Origin: Rotaria sordida
Lineage: Eukaryota > Rotifera > Eurotatoria > Philodinida > Philodinidae
DNA: 64,000 nt
Direction: 5' to 3'
Assembly: GCA_905250125.1 (NCBI GenBank)
Contig: CAJNOL010000099.1
Location: 62,001-126,000, forward strand
Shown here: piece by piece, positions 50,461 to 62,013 of the stretch
How the letters are laid out: each line of letters starts with the position of its first letter
Numbering within the stretch: the first letter of the stretch is position 1
The notes under the pieces: model-generated
Database searches by the model: none
What the model saw: the letters and a program-made list of their open reading frames with translations, nothing else
What the model was told of the DNA's origin: nothing
Program-made: the position numbers and the translations under genes

Positions 50461-51005
50461 ACTCTCAAATAGGCATGATCATAGTTCTTCGAATCTCGGC
50501 ATAAGTAGTAAAAATGAAGAAGATTCAGTTTTCCAGTATATTTAGACAATGTTCGAAGCCTATCTATTCTCTGTACACTATGAAAACGTTAATCATATTT
50601 TCTAATCCGTTAAAATTGAAAAATAATACATCTAATATGTGGAGACAATCTGGAGACATAATGTTTGCATTTCTGTTTTTCTGTTTAAAACCTAAATGAG
50701 GATCACTGAGACATTTATATTAGAGATAATCATCAACATCTCGATTGCAAAAATCAATAGATATTGTTTTTGAAGCGTGTATTAAATTTTTTCTTTCCTC
50801 TACTAGTACCTTCCATTTCTACTTTCAAAAAAAAAGTATTCCTTCACTTTTCACCATCGACCTGTACTTTGGACATTCTTTTTTCTTTCCTTTTACTATT
50901 CTGTGTCAATCTTGCTTTTTTCTCTCTCGTCCCTGTCGAAAATATCTTCGCTCTACTACCTTTTTATTTTACTTTCTCGACTTACCTTGACGTCATTCAA
51001 AAAAC

Positions 51006-51449
51006 GTGGCGTATCTTATATTCATACGTTTCGCTGTTTTGTGCATTTTTACATTGTCATCTTATGAAGTCGGTGTTGCAATGATGGGAGAAGAATTTGT
51101 CGATCCATTTGCAACTATATATCTTTATTCTGGCCGTCCAAATCCAGTTTGGCCGCTATCCCCTGAACAATGGGGAGATTTAAATAAAATAATTCAAACA
51201 CTACCGAGTTCAGATAACGAAAAAGAAGGTCCTTATCAATTTAGTGGTGGTTTGGGTTATTCTGGGTTTTATGCACATTTTTCAATTATATCAAGCTATC
51301 CTGATGTTTATTATGTGGTTGCTAATCAACAAGCAGTTTTATCCAATCCTGGTGGACATCGAATTTTTAATGACAAACAGAAACTCGTTGAAAAATGGTT
51401 TATAGATAGTGCAGAAAAGCATGGCATTCATATACCATTAGTAGACTAA
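51006..51449 (+). CDS. Small secreted protein of unknown function
   Basis: A single open frame of about 147 codons. Residues 1-25 look like a signal peptide (AYLIFIRFAVLCIFTLSS), followed by a compact domain with SGRPNPVWPLSPEQW and a glycine-rich GGLGYSGFYAHF. I do not recognise a named family, although SGRPNP-W-LS...LGYSGF-type proteins feel familiar from bacterial and fungal hypothetical proteins (weak memory). The signal-like segment opens with GTG, an in-frame TGA lies at 50988, and the first ATG (about 51081) would remove the signal. So either an upstream exon supplies the start, or the original ATG has mutated to GTG. The stop at 51447-51449 is clear. Confidence 0.55.
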   Translation: MAYLIFIRFAVLCIFTLSSYEVGVAMMGEEFVDPFATIYLYSGRPNPVWPLSPEQWGDLNKIIQTLPSSDNEKEGPYQFSGGLGYSGFYAHFSIISSYPDVYYVVANQQAVLSNPGGHRIFNDKQKLVEKWFIDSAEKHGIHIPLVD

Positions 51450-54113
51450 AGGCTACAGTGATGTGTATTGGAATACAAAGTTATGTTCAATAAGAAATCT
51501 TTCCTAGAGAGGATTGATGAGATGATCATATGAATTACACTTAAGCAGTTCAATAAATATGCAAAAAAGTTTAATTACTGATATGCTTTATAGGATGGAT
51601 TTTGATTAGTCAAGCTTTTGAAAGAACCTACTGGTTAGATTGTACAGAAATGGTAAAATAAACCAGGATTAAGAATCTATTTTCTTGCTTTTGAACATTA
51701 GGCTAGTACATCTATGTAAGAAGGGAAATATTGAAAATGATTTCGCTCCTGTGAATTTATCATTTAGTTATTAATGGATATCTGGACGAGTAAGACTACC
51801 ACAGATAAACATGTGCTCGTATTCGATTGCTCAGTGTTAGAATGTTCTTACTGAGTATTCCACACATACACAGAATGGTATGTTCGGAAGAAAATCTCAT
51901 AACAACGTTTTAATTTGAGATATATTTACGTTGTACGTACGCTTTTTTGCGTTGGTTAGTGAGTTTAATTGACAGTCAATTCTGAAATAGACTAAGAAAA
52001 ACTGAGGCATAGTTCTATTAGTTTCATATGCCAATAATTTCCTATTGTTTCTAAAGTTAATTTTCTGATCATTCCTATGAGCGTAGAGTATGATAATTAG
52101 AACATTTTTATTCTATTGTTTGCACATATTATTTCAAAATAAACAGAGAATCATCTGATAAGTCGTTTTTCAATTAAAATATTCAAGTGTCAACATGGTG
52201 TTTTCACTTCTTTTTTGTAAATATAGACAACTGTCAGTAATTTTGTTTTGATTTTGGAAAATATATTAACAGATAGGTAAGCCAAGTCACTCTAGATGTA
52301 ATCTGTTACTTGAGAAATTGCTGGTTTACCTATCTTTATATCTATTTGTCGCGCAGAGACTCACGATACTTTACAGAAAAACAACCATGACACCGATTAT
52401 GAATTATTTACGGAGTAAAAAATCTCCACGCTATCGGTAAAATGAAGGTGTTGTTTTTTCTGTCAAATCAGCAAATCGTAGTTGCATTTGATGTCAAAGT
52501 TTCTCAACATCAACTTGAATATTTCAGGCACGAAGCACAATATTTAAGTCGAATTTCAAATAACTGATAAAGATCTAGCAGATATACCAGATGCACAAGT
52601 ATAATTTTGGTAGCTTCTAGTAGCACTCACTAGGAAGAAACTAGCTCTGAAATAATAGAAGACATCTATGGCAATGAATTTGATCAAACACAGGAAAATG
52701 CTCATGAAAAAGACAAACATGTGAGTTTGGTATTCGATCAATTGGAATCGATTGTGGCTTTTCGATTCAAAGCAAAACTGCATGTTGAACCAACGTTGAA
52801 TTTGTATCTTTTCGAAAACAGCGCTTGATGACTCGGCCAGTGCGAAGATTTCTTCGAACGAGCGTTTTACAGGAGACATTTAGGATATGAACGAGAATTA
52901 GCGAACGCGACGGATAGAAATGATTACAAGTTCGATAGCTTCTAGATCGAAACTGTAATAGACTACAGAAAATACTGTTATATGATGAAATTTTCAGACA
53001 CATGATAATCAGTGTAGTAACACATGAATCAAGAATGGAATGCTTCATTTTTCCTTGCATGAATTGTTTTACTAATTAAAATGCTAAGTGATCTTTGATT
53101 CAGCATATCATCTCTCAAAGCCATGGAGCTTATAGGAGTTGTTATAAAGAACCCAGATATAACTTCAGTTCTTTTCCATCGAAGTAGGCACCCGATTTAG
53201 ACTCTCATGCAAGATAGAGTCGACTAACCCTTTTGAAAACACATTGCACTGGTTTACAAGCTCGTCTGAGATAAACTGATGTAGAACTTTCACACATTTG
53301 TTTTTTATCATATGAAATTGAGATCCAAGATCTATATTTGCCTGTTCAAATATTTGATACTCATCTATTGAGGTTAAGGATTGCTGAATAGAACTGACAT
53401 TTAATGATTGAGAGAAACATCGGATACAAAACATGGTTGATTCTCTTGACTTCTCGATATGAGTACTCTCCTGCACGAGAGAACAGTTACTGTAGCACTT
53501 ATTAGCTTGAAACAGATTCATTGATTTGGTTTGAGCTACCACCAGGAATTCAGCAGTTCAAACTCACTCGTTTGCCAATAAGGTTTATAACGAAGAGTTG
53601 TCACGTAGCTCTACGTCTTTTCGCAAGAGCTCTTCATTCACAAGACTTTTATTTGAAAATGATGACATCTTTATTCTTATTAAGAAAGCTCATCACGGAA
53701 TAAAAATGCATCAGTCTATTTTAATTGTATTTTGCATACATATTCATTCAATGATATTATAGCAAAAACTAGAGAACGCACCAATACAATTTCATGAGCT
53801 GGAAGAACTTTTAGAAGACCAAGCATATGAATTTGAGTGAGTCATAAGCAGAACATTTTCTTTTTTGGCGGAAAGTCATGTAGATCAATGAAATACTGCC
53901 TTACTTTCATTTTGACAGGACATGAAAAATATCATCGAGTCACATTAGAAAGGATTCAGTTTCGTGAGATTCATATTGAAAGTAAATCTTCCAAAACAAA
54001 TGAAACAGTTCCACTAAAAAGTAGATTTCTATTTCAAAAGGATGAACAATATCTTTTGGACGTTCGATAGGCAATAACCGATAAAACATATATGAATTTC
54101 TAGTCTTTTCTTT
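51450..54113. other. Region with ambiguous coding-like stretches on both strands
   Basis: About 2.6 kb. On the plus strand one frame from 52634 reads 64 protein-like codons (EETSSEIIEDIYGNEF...), then TGA TGA at 52826, then about 37 more (LGQCEDFFERAFYRRHLGYE...), a TAG, and continues to TGA at 53003. On the minus strand, open frames of 107 and 125 codons lie at 52556-52879 and 53165-53542. A plus-strand exon-like piece (QKLENAPIQFHELEELLEDQ) follows an AG at about 53761, with a possible continuation to 54070. I cannot decide which strand is genuine. A decayed gene is likely. Confidence 0.35.
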
Positions 54114-55536
54114 CGTCTTCATTTCGTCTCTTGTAGTCGATTTCTACATATGTCATCATCAGAATACAGCTACCGACAGCAACAACAATGAGTAAATTCA
54201 TCCATTGGTACAAAGTGGGTGGAATGAAGAGAAGAACGAGAGCCGTAACGTTGTTAAATTGAACCAAAACTGATGCAGATAGTGATTCCGGTAAGGGAAA
54301 CATGATTTCAGCTAGAGCTTCATAGACCAGCGGCGCTGCGGAACCTTGAAAAAGACCAACTAATGTCACTGCTAGAGTGATGGTAGTGACAGTGGGCTTC
54401 AAAATTGGTTCATCATAGAAGACAGTACGAACCGACAAATCAAACCACAGGAGAGCAATGAAACAACCAACAAGCATTGTGAGAATTATAGATCTGAATG
54501 AACGACGAAAGTAATGCGTGTCAGCCAGAGTGCTCGTAAACAGACCACCGACAATTGCAGCCAGAGTTGAACCAAAACCAAACCAACCTGAAAAAATAGT
54601 TAAAAGCAATTTTGTTTTGTTTTTGTTGGTCTTACCTGATTGTCTCTCTGTGAAGTTCTCTGGTGCTAGAATATTAGCAAAGAGACTCGTCCATGCTGCA
54701 AAGGCACCACCTAACAGACCACCAACGGAGCAGAGAGGTAGGAATGAAGGTGTGGCAAAACATTGTCTGAGATTTTTTATATAAACACCCAATGAACTAA
54801 CGTTTCGTTCGCTTGCCGAGCCATCAATAAGCAATTGAGCAGTGGGTGAAGGAGCTTGTGGTGGTTGTGCTGGAAAGTATATTAGTGTCAGTATACAAGG
54901 AATCAAGGCGAGACCAAAATGAATATAAAGAAGTTGAGGAATACGTTCGGGTGTGTTCACAATCCAAGGACTAATGAGAAAACCAATAGTCGAACCGAAG
55001 CCATTGGCTACGATGGCTAACGTGGTTGCACGTGTTCTCTCATTTGGCCCGAACCAAAGACATGAGAGTTGCGAAACAGGTGCCATAACCAAAGGTCCGC
55101 ATGCAGCATTTAATATTTGGCCAATATGTATGCAGAAGAGAGAGATCGAAGTAAAATGAGTACTCGAAGGTGATACGATCATTGAGGGTAAAATACGAAA
55201 TAGTGTTGCCAACAAATCTGTTACGGCGAGTATAACGACACATTTTCGAAGTCCATGGTGCTTATTCAATAGAAGATAGGCTAATGGTAAGCATGGAATG
55301 AAAATAATTGGTCCCCAATTGAGAAGCAAATTGATAGTACTCTCTGTTATATGATAATAAGCTTGAGTACTTTGGGAGATTGGAGAAAATGTCAACCAAA
55401 AGAGACATTGATTAAATGCAAGAAAGGCAAAAACAAACAAGACATAGAAACGACGTCGATAGACAGGATAAGATGCTGACGATAAAGAAATCGAAGGTTG
55501 AATTAAGAGTGATACATCTGACGGTATTCGTGCCAT
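54114..55536 (-). CDS. SLC49A4: Major facilitator transporter, SLC49A4/DIRC2-like
   Basis: A 12-helix MFS protein of the SLC49 family (FLVCR/DIRC2). The frame 54100-55536 is open for 478 codons, but 54588-54635 is a 48-bp GT-AG intron, stop-free and a multiple of three. Splicing gives about 462 aa and restores ERQSGWFGFGSTLAAIVGG. DIRC2-like landmarks: RRFYVLFVFAFLAFNQ before helix 1, NWGPIIFIPCLPLAYLLL in helix 2, GPLVMAPVSQLSCLWFGPNERTRA around the cytosolic 4-5 region, and YFPAQPPQAPS before the central loop. Human SLC49A4 is lysosomal and reported to export pyridoxine. A dileucine (DVSLLIQ) near the N-terminus could serve for sorting, as dileucines do there. FLVCR-type haem/choline transporters are the nearest alternative. 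The tail is basic and acidic (KRRNEDERKD). Confidence 0.82.
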
Positions 55537-56833
55537 GTTGAGTTAGAATATTCTTGAATGATATAAAGAAAATAAACAAATGTACATCATGTTCCAAGAA
55601 CAACTCAAAACGTTCACGTGAGACGAAAAAAACTATATAAATCACCAACGTGGAAAAAGTATGCATGACTATGCATAAATTCATCATATAGCACATAACA
55701 GAGAGGGTAAGATTGTCGACTGCTAAAAAAATAAGCATACATGCCGACAAGAATGAAAACTTACTCTAATGAAAATTAATTGCTAATGGGCACGAAAAAA
55801 TATCGTTATCTCATGCTGACTCTTCATCAATAATTGAAGCATTCATATGACGAGTAATTTTTTATTGAAGAAAGAGTCTCAAGAAGAAATCGAAGTTGTT
55901 AGTGACTCATTTAACAAACAACAAGTTTCCAGTCACTGGATTAGATTTAATGACCGTAGATAACCAGAAAAATAGAGTCAATCCTATTTTGAAGTATTTG
56001 ATTCATCCAAACGAATAGATATTTCTCTGTATAAACAGTATTTATTACAAGCCAATAATGAAAACGAAACTTAGAAACCCTCTTTCCAAGTCGCATTCTG
56101 ACTAGAGATGAGCTATTCTATGAAAAGAACATTGTTCAACTAGTTTCCTTTTTGTACTTAATCATCATATTTTATAACAACGATACAAACAGGGAATAAG
56201 AACGTTAAAGGCAACTAATGAAGAAGAATCTGATAGGAGCTTATCTAAAATAAACGTTGAATAAGGGATTACAGGTGAAAAAAATCCAAGTAAACTCTTT
56301 CTTTTAATACCTCTTTATATCATTGTTCAATCGACAGAAACTTGATGTTTACATCCAATCGGTTTTCATCTATTTTACGTCAACTAGACATTCTCTCTTC
56401 TGATTCTCATTTTCAATCTTATTTTTGGGATTTTTATTTCACAAAAATAATGATATCCTCAGTTCTCTCATTACATACAATCAGATATTTCTGTCGGAGT
56501 CTTTTGAACGATTTCAACATTCAAAGTAAACTAGAAAATCTTTGCGAAAGAAGTGATGAAAACTAGCAGATTGATCAATCTAAAGATAATAAATAAGCTG
56601 TGAACATATCATTTCATACTCAATGAAAATAAACACAAAAATCAGTATTTTATCGAGATACTTCTAATTATATATAGAAATTGAATGCAGTTGACTTTCT
56701 CATATTCTATATTGTTATTGGAGTAACGAAGGATCCACCCTACAATAAGATTATGGCTGATCGAACTTTCTCTACTTCTCTAAGAATCAATTAGAACACA
56801 TGAATTCAATTATGAAAATGTCTATCAAATGTA
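55537..56833. other. Intergenic region, nothing recognised
   Basis: About 1.3 kb upstream of the SLC49A4-like gene, up to element D. It should contain that gene's promoter. No defensible motif or remnant. Confidence 0.45.
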
Positions 56834-57790
56834 CACGGTTGGAAAAAATATTATTCCAGGAGAGTAACGCTATAATTTCAAATAGAAGACATAATAAATT
56901 TTATATAAAATGAAAGCTCGTTAAAAATGGGGTTTATTGGTATTAAATAGTGAGGGTTATGAAAACCTTTTAATGTCGAGCTTAATAAATTTTCAGAAAT
57001 TTTATACTTTTTTTGGGATGGAAAATTAAAGTACTAGTGATTCAAGAATGCAGTAAAATGTTTTTCTTGAATATTTTTACACGGTTCGATAGAGCTCGTC
57101 GAGCTCTATAAAACTATATACATTAAAAAATTTTTAAGACACTTTTTTTGCGATAAAAAATTCAAAAACCTATTTGGGAAATCTTAGAAAACATGAAAAA
57201 AATTCATATTTTTCATGTGGAAGAAAAACACTTACTTTTTCAATAAAAGTAGCTTTTTTCATTGTTTTTACTCCGTCAGGCGTTTCGAAACATACTCATT
57301 AGACGCAGCTTTTCACACTGCATCGAACAAGTATATTTCGAGACGTCTGAGGTAGTAAAAACAACGAAAAAAGCTACTTTTATTGAAAAATTGAGCGTAC
57401 TTCTTCAATTTGAAAAAAAAAGAGTTTTTAAATGTTTTTGAGGTTTCCCGAGTAGTTTTTTGAACTTTTTATCTAAAAAAGATGCCTCAAAATTTTTTTA
57501 ACATGCACAGTTTTGTAGAGCTCAACGAGGTCTATCAAACCATGTAAAAATATTCAAGAAAAAAATTGACATCATTTTTGAATCAGTGGCACCTTGATTT
57601 TCCACCCCAAAAAAATATAAAATTTCTGAAAACTTCTTAAGTTTGACATTAGAAAGTTTTTACAAGCCTCACTATTTAGTATCAATAAACCCCATTTTTG
57701 ACGAGCTTTCATTTGATATAAAATTCATTATGTCTTCTATTTGAAATTATAGCGTTACCCCCCTAGAATAGTATTTTTTCCAACCGTGTA
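56832..57790. mobile_element. Foldback element of about 955 bp (element D)
   Basis: Ends are CACGGTTGGAAAAAATA and its inverse (57772-57788), each flanked by TA. Arms of over 400 bp extend to a short central loop near 57300-57330. Landmarks repeated inverted include AACGCTATAATTTCAAATAG, ATGAAAGCTCGT and AAAAAAGCTACTTTTATTG. Arms differ at scattered positions and by small indels. No coding capacity. TA flanks suggest a Tc1/mariner-type non-autonomous element (inference). Confidence 0.88.
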
Positions 57791-58369
57791 TATGACGTGA
57801 GTCTACTTTGAACAAGAACATCCTAGGTCCATGTGCAGTTTAACCACACTCCTCTTGTTTATGTACACGTCAGTACAGAACAAGACAAAAATTCATTGAC
57901 TAACAAGCGCACCACTATAAGGAAAGTGAAAGTTTATATAGAATAGATGTCCTTCATAAACATGAGTTTTATTGAAAAAAAATAAAATAATTATTAAACA
58001 GGATATGGAGAATTCATTTGTAAAACAAAACTTTTGAAAGATTCATTGCGTAATTTCGGTCTCCACATAAATCTTCTCAATGAGATTTTAAATAAATTTC
58101 TATTAAAGCCATCTTGAGAGTGTGAATGTGGATTATGAGTTTGTAGGTGAGAATGTTGGTGCATGGGTGTAGGTTTGTGTCAGTGTGAATGTATGTAGGT
58201 GATGATCTTCTTCTCAGTCACATCACCAGAGATCAGCGGGATGTGGGTATGAAGTTTTACATTTTCGGTATCTTAAAAACATATTTTAAACACAAACGAG
58301 TAACAAATGAGAAAGCTTTTCAAACAAAATTTATTATCCAAGAGTAATTTATTAAAGCATAAACTTCAT
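57791..58369. other. Short intergenic region with GTG-rich locus
   Basis: Between element D and the 3' end of the minus-strand gene. It contains GTG/CAC locus 6 (58115-58215) and otherwise no recognisable feature. Confidence 0.5.
58115..58215. repeat. GTG-rich hexamer-phased locus 6
   Basis: About 85 bp of degenerate hexamers (GAGTGT GAATGT ... TGTAGG TGAGAA TGTTGG TGCATG GGTGTA ... TGTCAG TGTGAA TGTATG), then a short inverse arm TCAGTCACATCACC. Same style as loci 1-5 but with one long and one short arm. Confidence 0.55.
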
Positions 58370-60024
58370 TTATGACTCAATAAGTTCTTTACACACAAGA
58401 CGATAGGCTCGTTCAACTTTTTTCATAGCTTCATTAGCTGATGGTGCAGCACTTGTTTTTAATCTTTTCATAATATTTTCAAATATTTGTTCAATATCTT
58501 TTCTATCATAAGATTTTTCTTCATTTGTATTCAATAAAATATTTCGTAAATTTTCTTCTCGTAAAATTTTTTTTACAAATGCTAATTCTTCACTTGTATA
58601 ACTTTGTGTAGATTGTTGTGTTTTATATGTTGTTAATTGATTAACACTCATTTGTTTTATTGATTGATTATATTTTTTACCCCAAACAAATATACTTGAA
58701 AACCATTTAAATGATTTATTATAATCTTTTTCAATTGTTGCTGTCGGTAAATCAACACATGTTTGACATAACGTTGAAAACCACATTCCAGTATCATAAA
58801 GTTTTTTTCCTGATGGTATAGTTTTTACATCAAGTAATTCAATTGTCATTATATTGGATGATTTCATTAATGGTTCACATTGACCTTGTCTATTTAATTG
58901 AAATTCTTCATATGTACCAATATTTATAACAAATTGATCATCAAAATTTTGATAACTACTTGAACGTGTACATTTTAAATATTTAACAAATTTTTGTAAT
59001 TTTGATGAAACATGTAAAACTTGTGTTGATGTATCAAGAAATAAAACTTGATCAATAGGTACACCACGTAATATATCTAAAACAATGGGATCAGTTTTTG
59101 ATAAATGTTTTATTCGTGATAATTGAATACGAAAATCGAATATATCTGAATATGAATCATCTATTGAACGAAATATACTTGATGTTTTATTACGAATAAA
59201 ATCAAAATTAACTGGATGATCTGGTCGAGAATGTATAAAACGACAATGAAATTGTTCATCATATTGAAAATGAAGAATACTATTTAGATTATTTTTCATT
59301 GCATATAATTGAATTTCATATGAATATGTATTTGATGATATTTGATGATAATTAAGTTTAGTAATTGTTGTTAGAAGACGTTTTGGTGAAGTAACACCTT
59401 TACATGTATAGAATGATGTTTTAAGTTTTTTACCTATGATAAATAAAAAGAAAATATTTAACTAAGACTTTTAATTTTTGTTTTTTTTTTAAAATAAAAA
59501 CCTCGAGTTCGAAGAATTGTAAAATCTCTAAGAGACATTGATTCATCAGATGTCCTATCTATTTTTGTTATATAAGAAATTCCAAAACGTAAATAGATAG
59601 AAAGAGACATGGTGTCCAATGATGATGTTAGAAATGTGATTGCTGTTTGATCATAATCTTGAATAAAACGTTGAAAACTAAACTTTGAATCATTAGTAGT
59701 ATTTGATATTAATTGTGGGAGATAAAGATGTTGTCCAAGATGTAAAGTATTACTGGGTCCTGTATATGGAATAAATTTAAGAAAATTATTTTCTTCTTCC
59801 GCATTTTCAAAATAGATGCAAGATAATGCATTGTATAAATTAATATCCTTGTCATTGTTAGTATCATTGAATCGTCGTTTCCTTGACTTCTGGCGTGTCT
59901 TTGTATTTTTATTATGTTTCGATAGTTGAGAAATTGCACGATCTAAATGAACGTCAGTAGCAATTTCACAATCAGCAAATGGTAAAACATTGGCGTCGTG
60001 GTTGTCATCGTCATCTAAGGACAT
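58370..60024 (-). CDS. Unrecognised 528-aa protein, two exons
   Basis: Exons 59502-60024 and 58370-59433, joined by a 68-bp GT-AG intron in phase 1. The start ATG at 60022-60024 has an ACC before it. I do not recognise the family. Visible features: an acidic N-terminus (MSLDDDDNHD); a basic cluster (KTRQKSRKRRF near 63-73) that could be a nuclear signal; a hydrophobic-patterned middle (MSLSIYLRFGISYITKID) continuing across the intron; a HCRFIHSRPDHPVNFDF block; a Cys/Trp patch (GMWFSTLCQTCVDLP); and a Lys-rich, probably helical C-terminus. There is no signal peptide or membrane helix. The length, clean splice and protein-like composition make it a real gene. It may be lineage-specific. Confidence 0.75.
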
Positions 60025-60328
60025 GGTAAAAAACAGAAAAAAAATAATTCTTTGTGCGTGTCTTTTTATTTTAACTTTTATCGGCAGAGAGAAGCAGAAA
60101 GAGTAGACATAGTATTTTAATCGTTCTTTTTTATTTACTGCGCTACACCAAAACAAAGAAAAATATTTTATTATAACATTGTTTGTGTTGCGAATCAAGG
60201 ACTGTTTTATATAGTAAACTAAGAATCAGCAGGAGCGACATAAAATACATTCTTTCATACTGATTTACTGATGGATGAACATTTTCAATCGATCCATTTT
60301 GTTTAGCAATATGTGAGAGGTCATTAAA
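60025..60328. promoter_or_regulatory. Upstream region of the 528-aa gene
   Basis: About 300 bp between the start codon of the minus-strand gene and element E. It presumably contains its promoter. No motif seen that I would defend. Confidence 0.3.
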
Positions 60329-60810
60329 GCAGTGTAATCTCCAAAGATTTTCTGCTTATGCTTAGATTAGCCCGAGATAGCGGCTTTTTTAGCAGATTTC
60401 TCCTGCATGAGTTCAATTTTTGGAAAAAAAAATTATATTCGGGAATTTTGACCTGAAACTTTGTACACCCCTCAAGTTCCTATTAGACTATTCCATGTAC
60501 AAAGTTTCATGACTTTTGGATATCACATTGATAAAATATGAATTTCTCAATATATCTAGACGCTTCTTTAAGTGTTGTCGAAAACAGGAATATATTGAGA
60601 AATCTATATTTTACCAATGCGATATCCAAAATTGATGAAACTTTATACATGAAATAGTCTAATAGAGACCTTTGTACGTACAAAGTTTCAGGTCGAAATT
60701 CCAGAATATATAATTTTTTCCGAAAACTGGACTCCTGCAGGAGGAATCTACTAAAAAATCGCTATCTCAACTAAATCTAAGCATGAACAGAAAATCTTTG
60801 GCAGTTACGC
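60329..60810. mobile_element. Diverged foldback element (element E)
   Basis: Arms of about 200 bp begin around GCAGTGTAATCTCC on the left and the inverse of GCGTAACTGCC on the right. They share CAAAGATTTTCTG, ATGCTTAGATT, GAGATAGCG and TCTCCTGCA-like blocks. The inner part around 60530-60620 also folds (ATTTCTCAATATAT and its inverse). Arms are clearly less alike than in elements A-D, so this is an older insertion. No flank duplication resolved. Confidence 0.7.
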
Positions 60811-61481
60811 TATTCTAGTAATCTCCTACATATTGGTAAAATACGAAGGTAAACAGAGCAATCACTTGGAAATGTTTTCCTGTGAGTATAAATTTGTTTA
60901 TATTGTTCTTTCTCGCATACGTGTAATAAATTACCAAAAGCAAAGCAAAAAAATATGTTGTTGATGTTGCCAGTATATACGAAGCAAAAAATAATTAAGT
61001 AAATTGTAACTATAAACTCGAAAAGTACCTTTATCACAACCCTCGATAATGATGTTTATTGAGTAATTTTATTACTCCAGAATGTCTATTACACGTACAA
61101 CACAAGTTTATTATAAGAAAGTAGAAGAGATGAATATAGGATAGAATAACAGGAAAAGAATAAAAAGAACAGAGAAAATGAAGATATTTCGCGAAAGAGT
61201 AATATTATTTATTATTGTATGAATTTTCTTCTTTTTACAGTTTACTTTCTGATCCATCTTAGTTATTCTAAAATATATTGACGATATTTTTTTCTAATGA
61301 CATCTGTAATTATTTTTGAAAACCTATTGATGAGTATTGACGAATTGATTTGATGATATTTACCTTGCTTTTGATCGATTGACTCATCATCGAGATGTAT
61401 ACATATGAAACGAACAAATAAAATAGATCACCTGAGCAGCCTTTCATGAGTAAGAAATAACGTAAAATATATTTAATCATC
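60811..61481. promoter_or_regulatory. Upstream region of the PH-like gene
   Basis: About 670 bp between element E and the ATG at 61482. Should include the promoter. Only AT-rich sequence seen. Confidence 0.3.
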
Positions 61482-62013
61482 ATGGGTTGTGGTCTGTCTA
61501 TTAAGGGACTAGAGCATGATCGAATTCATTCAGCAACAGTTCTTCAAACGAAAGGCGAAATTTCTCGATATCATGGAACAACAGCACGAGGTCGTTGTCA
61601 AGTATGTTTATTGGTTATTTTCTATTTTAATGAATTATTATTATTTATTGAAAGACATTGGGTAATGCAGAATTGGTTTTAACAGAAGATGGTATTTTTT
61701 CTCAAGTTATTGGTACTTCTTGTTGTAAAGATCGAGGTTTTATACATATACCTCTTTTTGCTATTACAAATATTCAGGATCAAGCCTGTAAGTTTACAAA
61801 AAAAGAAATCAAAATTTTGTTTTTATTTATTTCTATTTGATAGGGTTTAATGGCCTTTATCGAATTGATCGTCCACATTTGATAATAACTTATATAGTTC
61901 CTGGAAAAGGTGAATATCAAGCTGGTTGGCAAATGAATCAAACAGGTTATGAACAATGGCGAGCAGCTATTGAAACCTTACTTGAACAAAAATGTATCGT
62001 TCAATCCAAATAA
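61482..62013 (+). CDS. Small N-myristoylated PH-like domain protein
   Basis: Exons 61482-61601, 61655-61787 and 61844-62013 (introns 53 and 56 bp) give 140 aa. It begins MGCGLSIKG: Gly2 and the Ser at position 6 suit N-myristoylation, and Cys3 could be palmitoylated, so membrane attachment is likely. The rest (GNAELVLTEDGIFSQ, then IPLFAITNIQ, HLIITYIVPG, and a final helix GYEQWRAAIETLLEQK) has the strand-rich, C-terminal-helix pattern of a pleckstrin-homology-like fold. That fold call is inference. No named family recognised. A small lipid-anchored adaptor is the simplest guess. Confidence 0.7.

Larger units (their letters stand above)
45045..51005. other. Gene-poor 6-kb region with GTG/CAC hairpin loci
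   Basis: No gene could be supported. Small open frames (for example at 45889, 46776, 47071 and 48820) lack protein-like composition. Base composition is a little richer in GC than the genic parts. Five short foldbacks of hexamer-phased GTG-rich sequence facing CAC-rich sequence lie here and are listed separately. A short minus-strand stretch near 47920-48035 reads open in two frames but could not be assigned. Confidence 0.5.
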
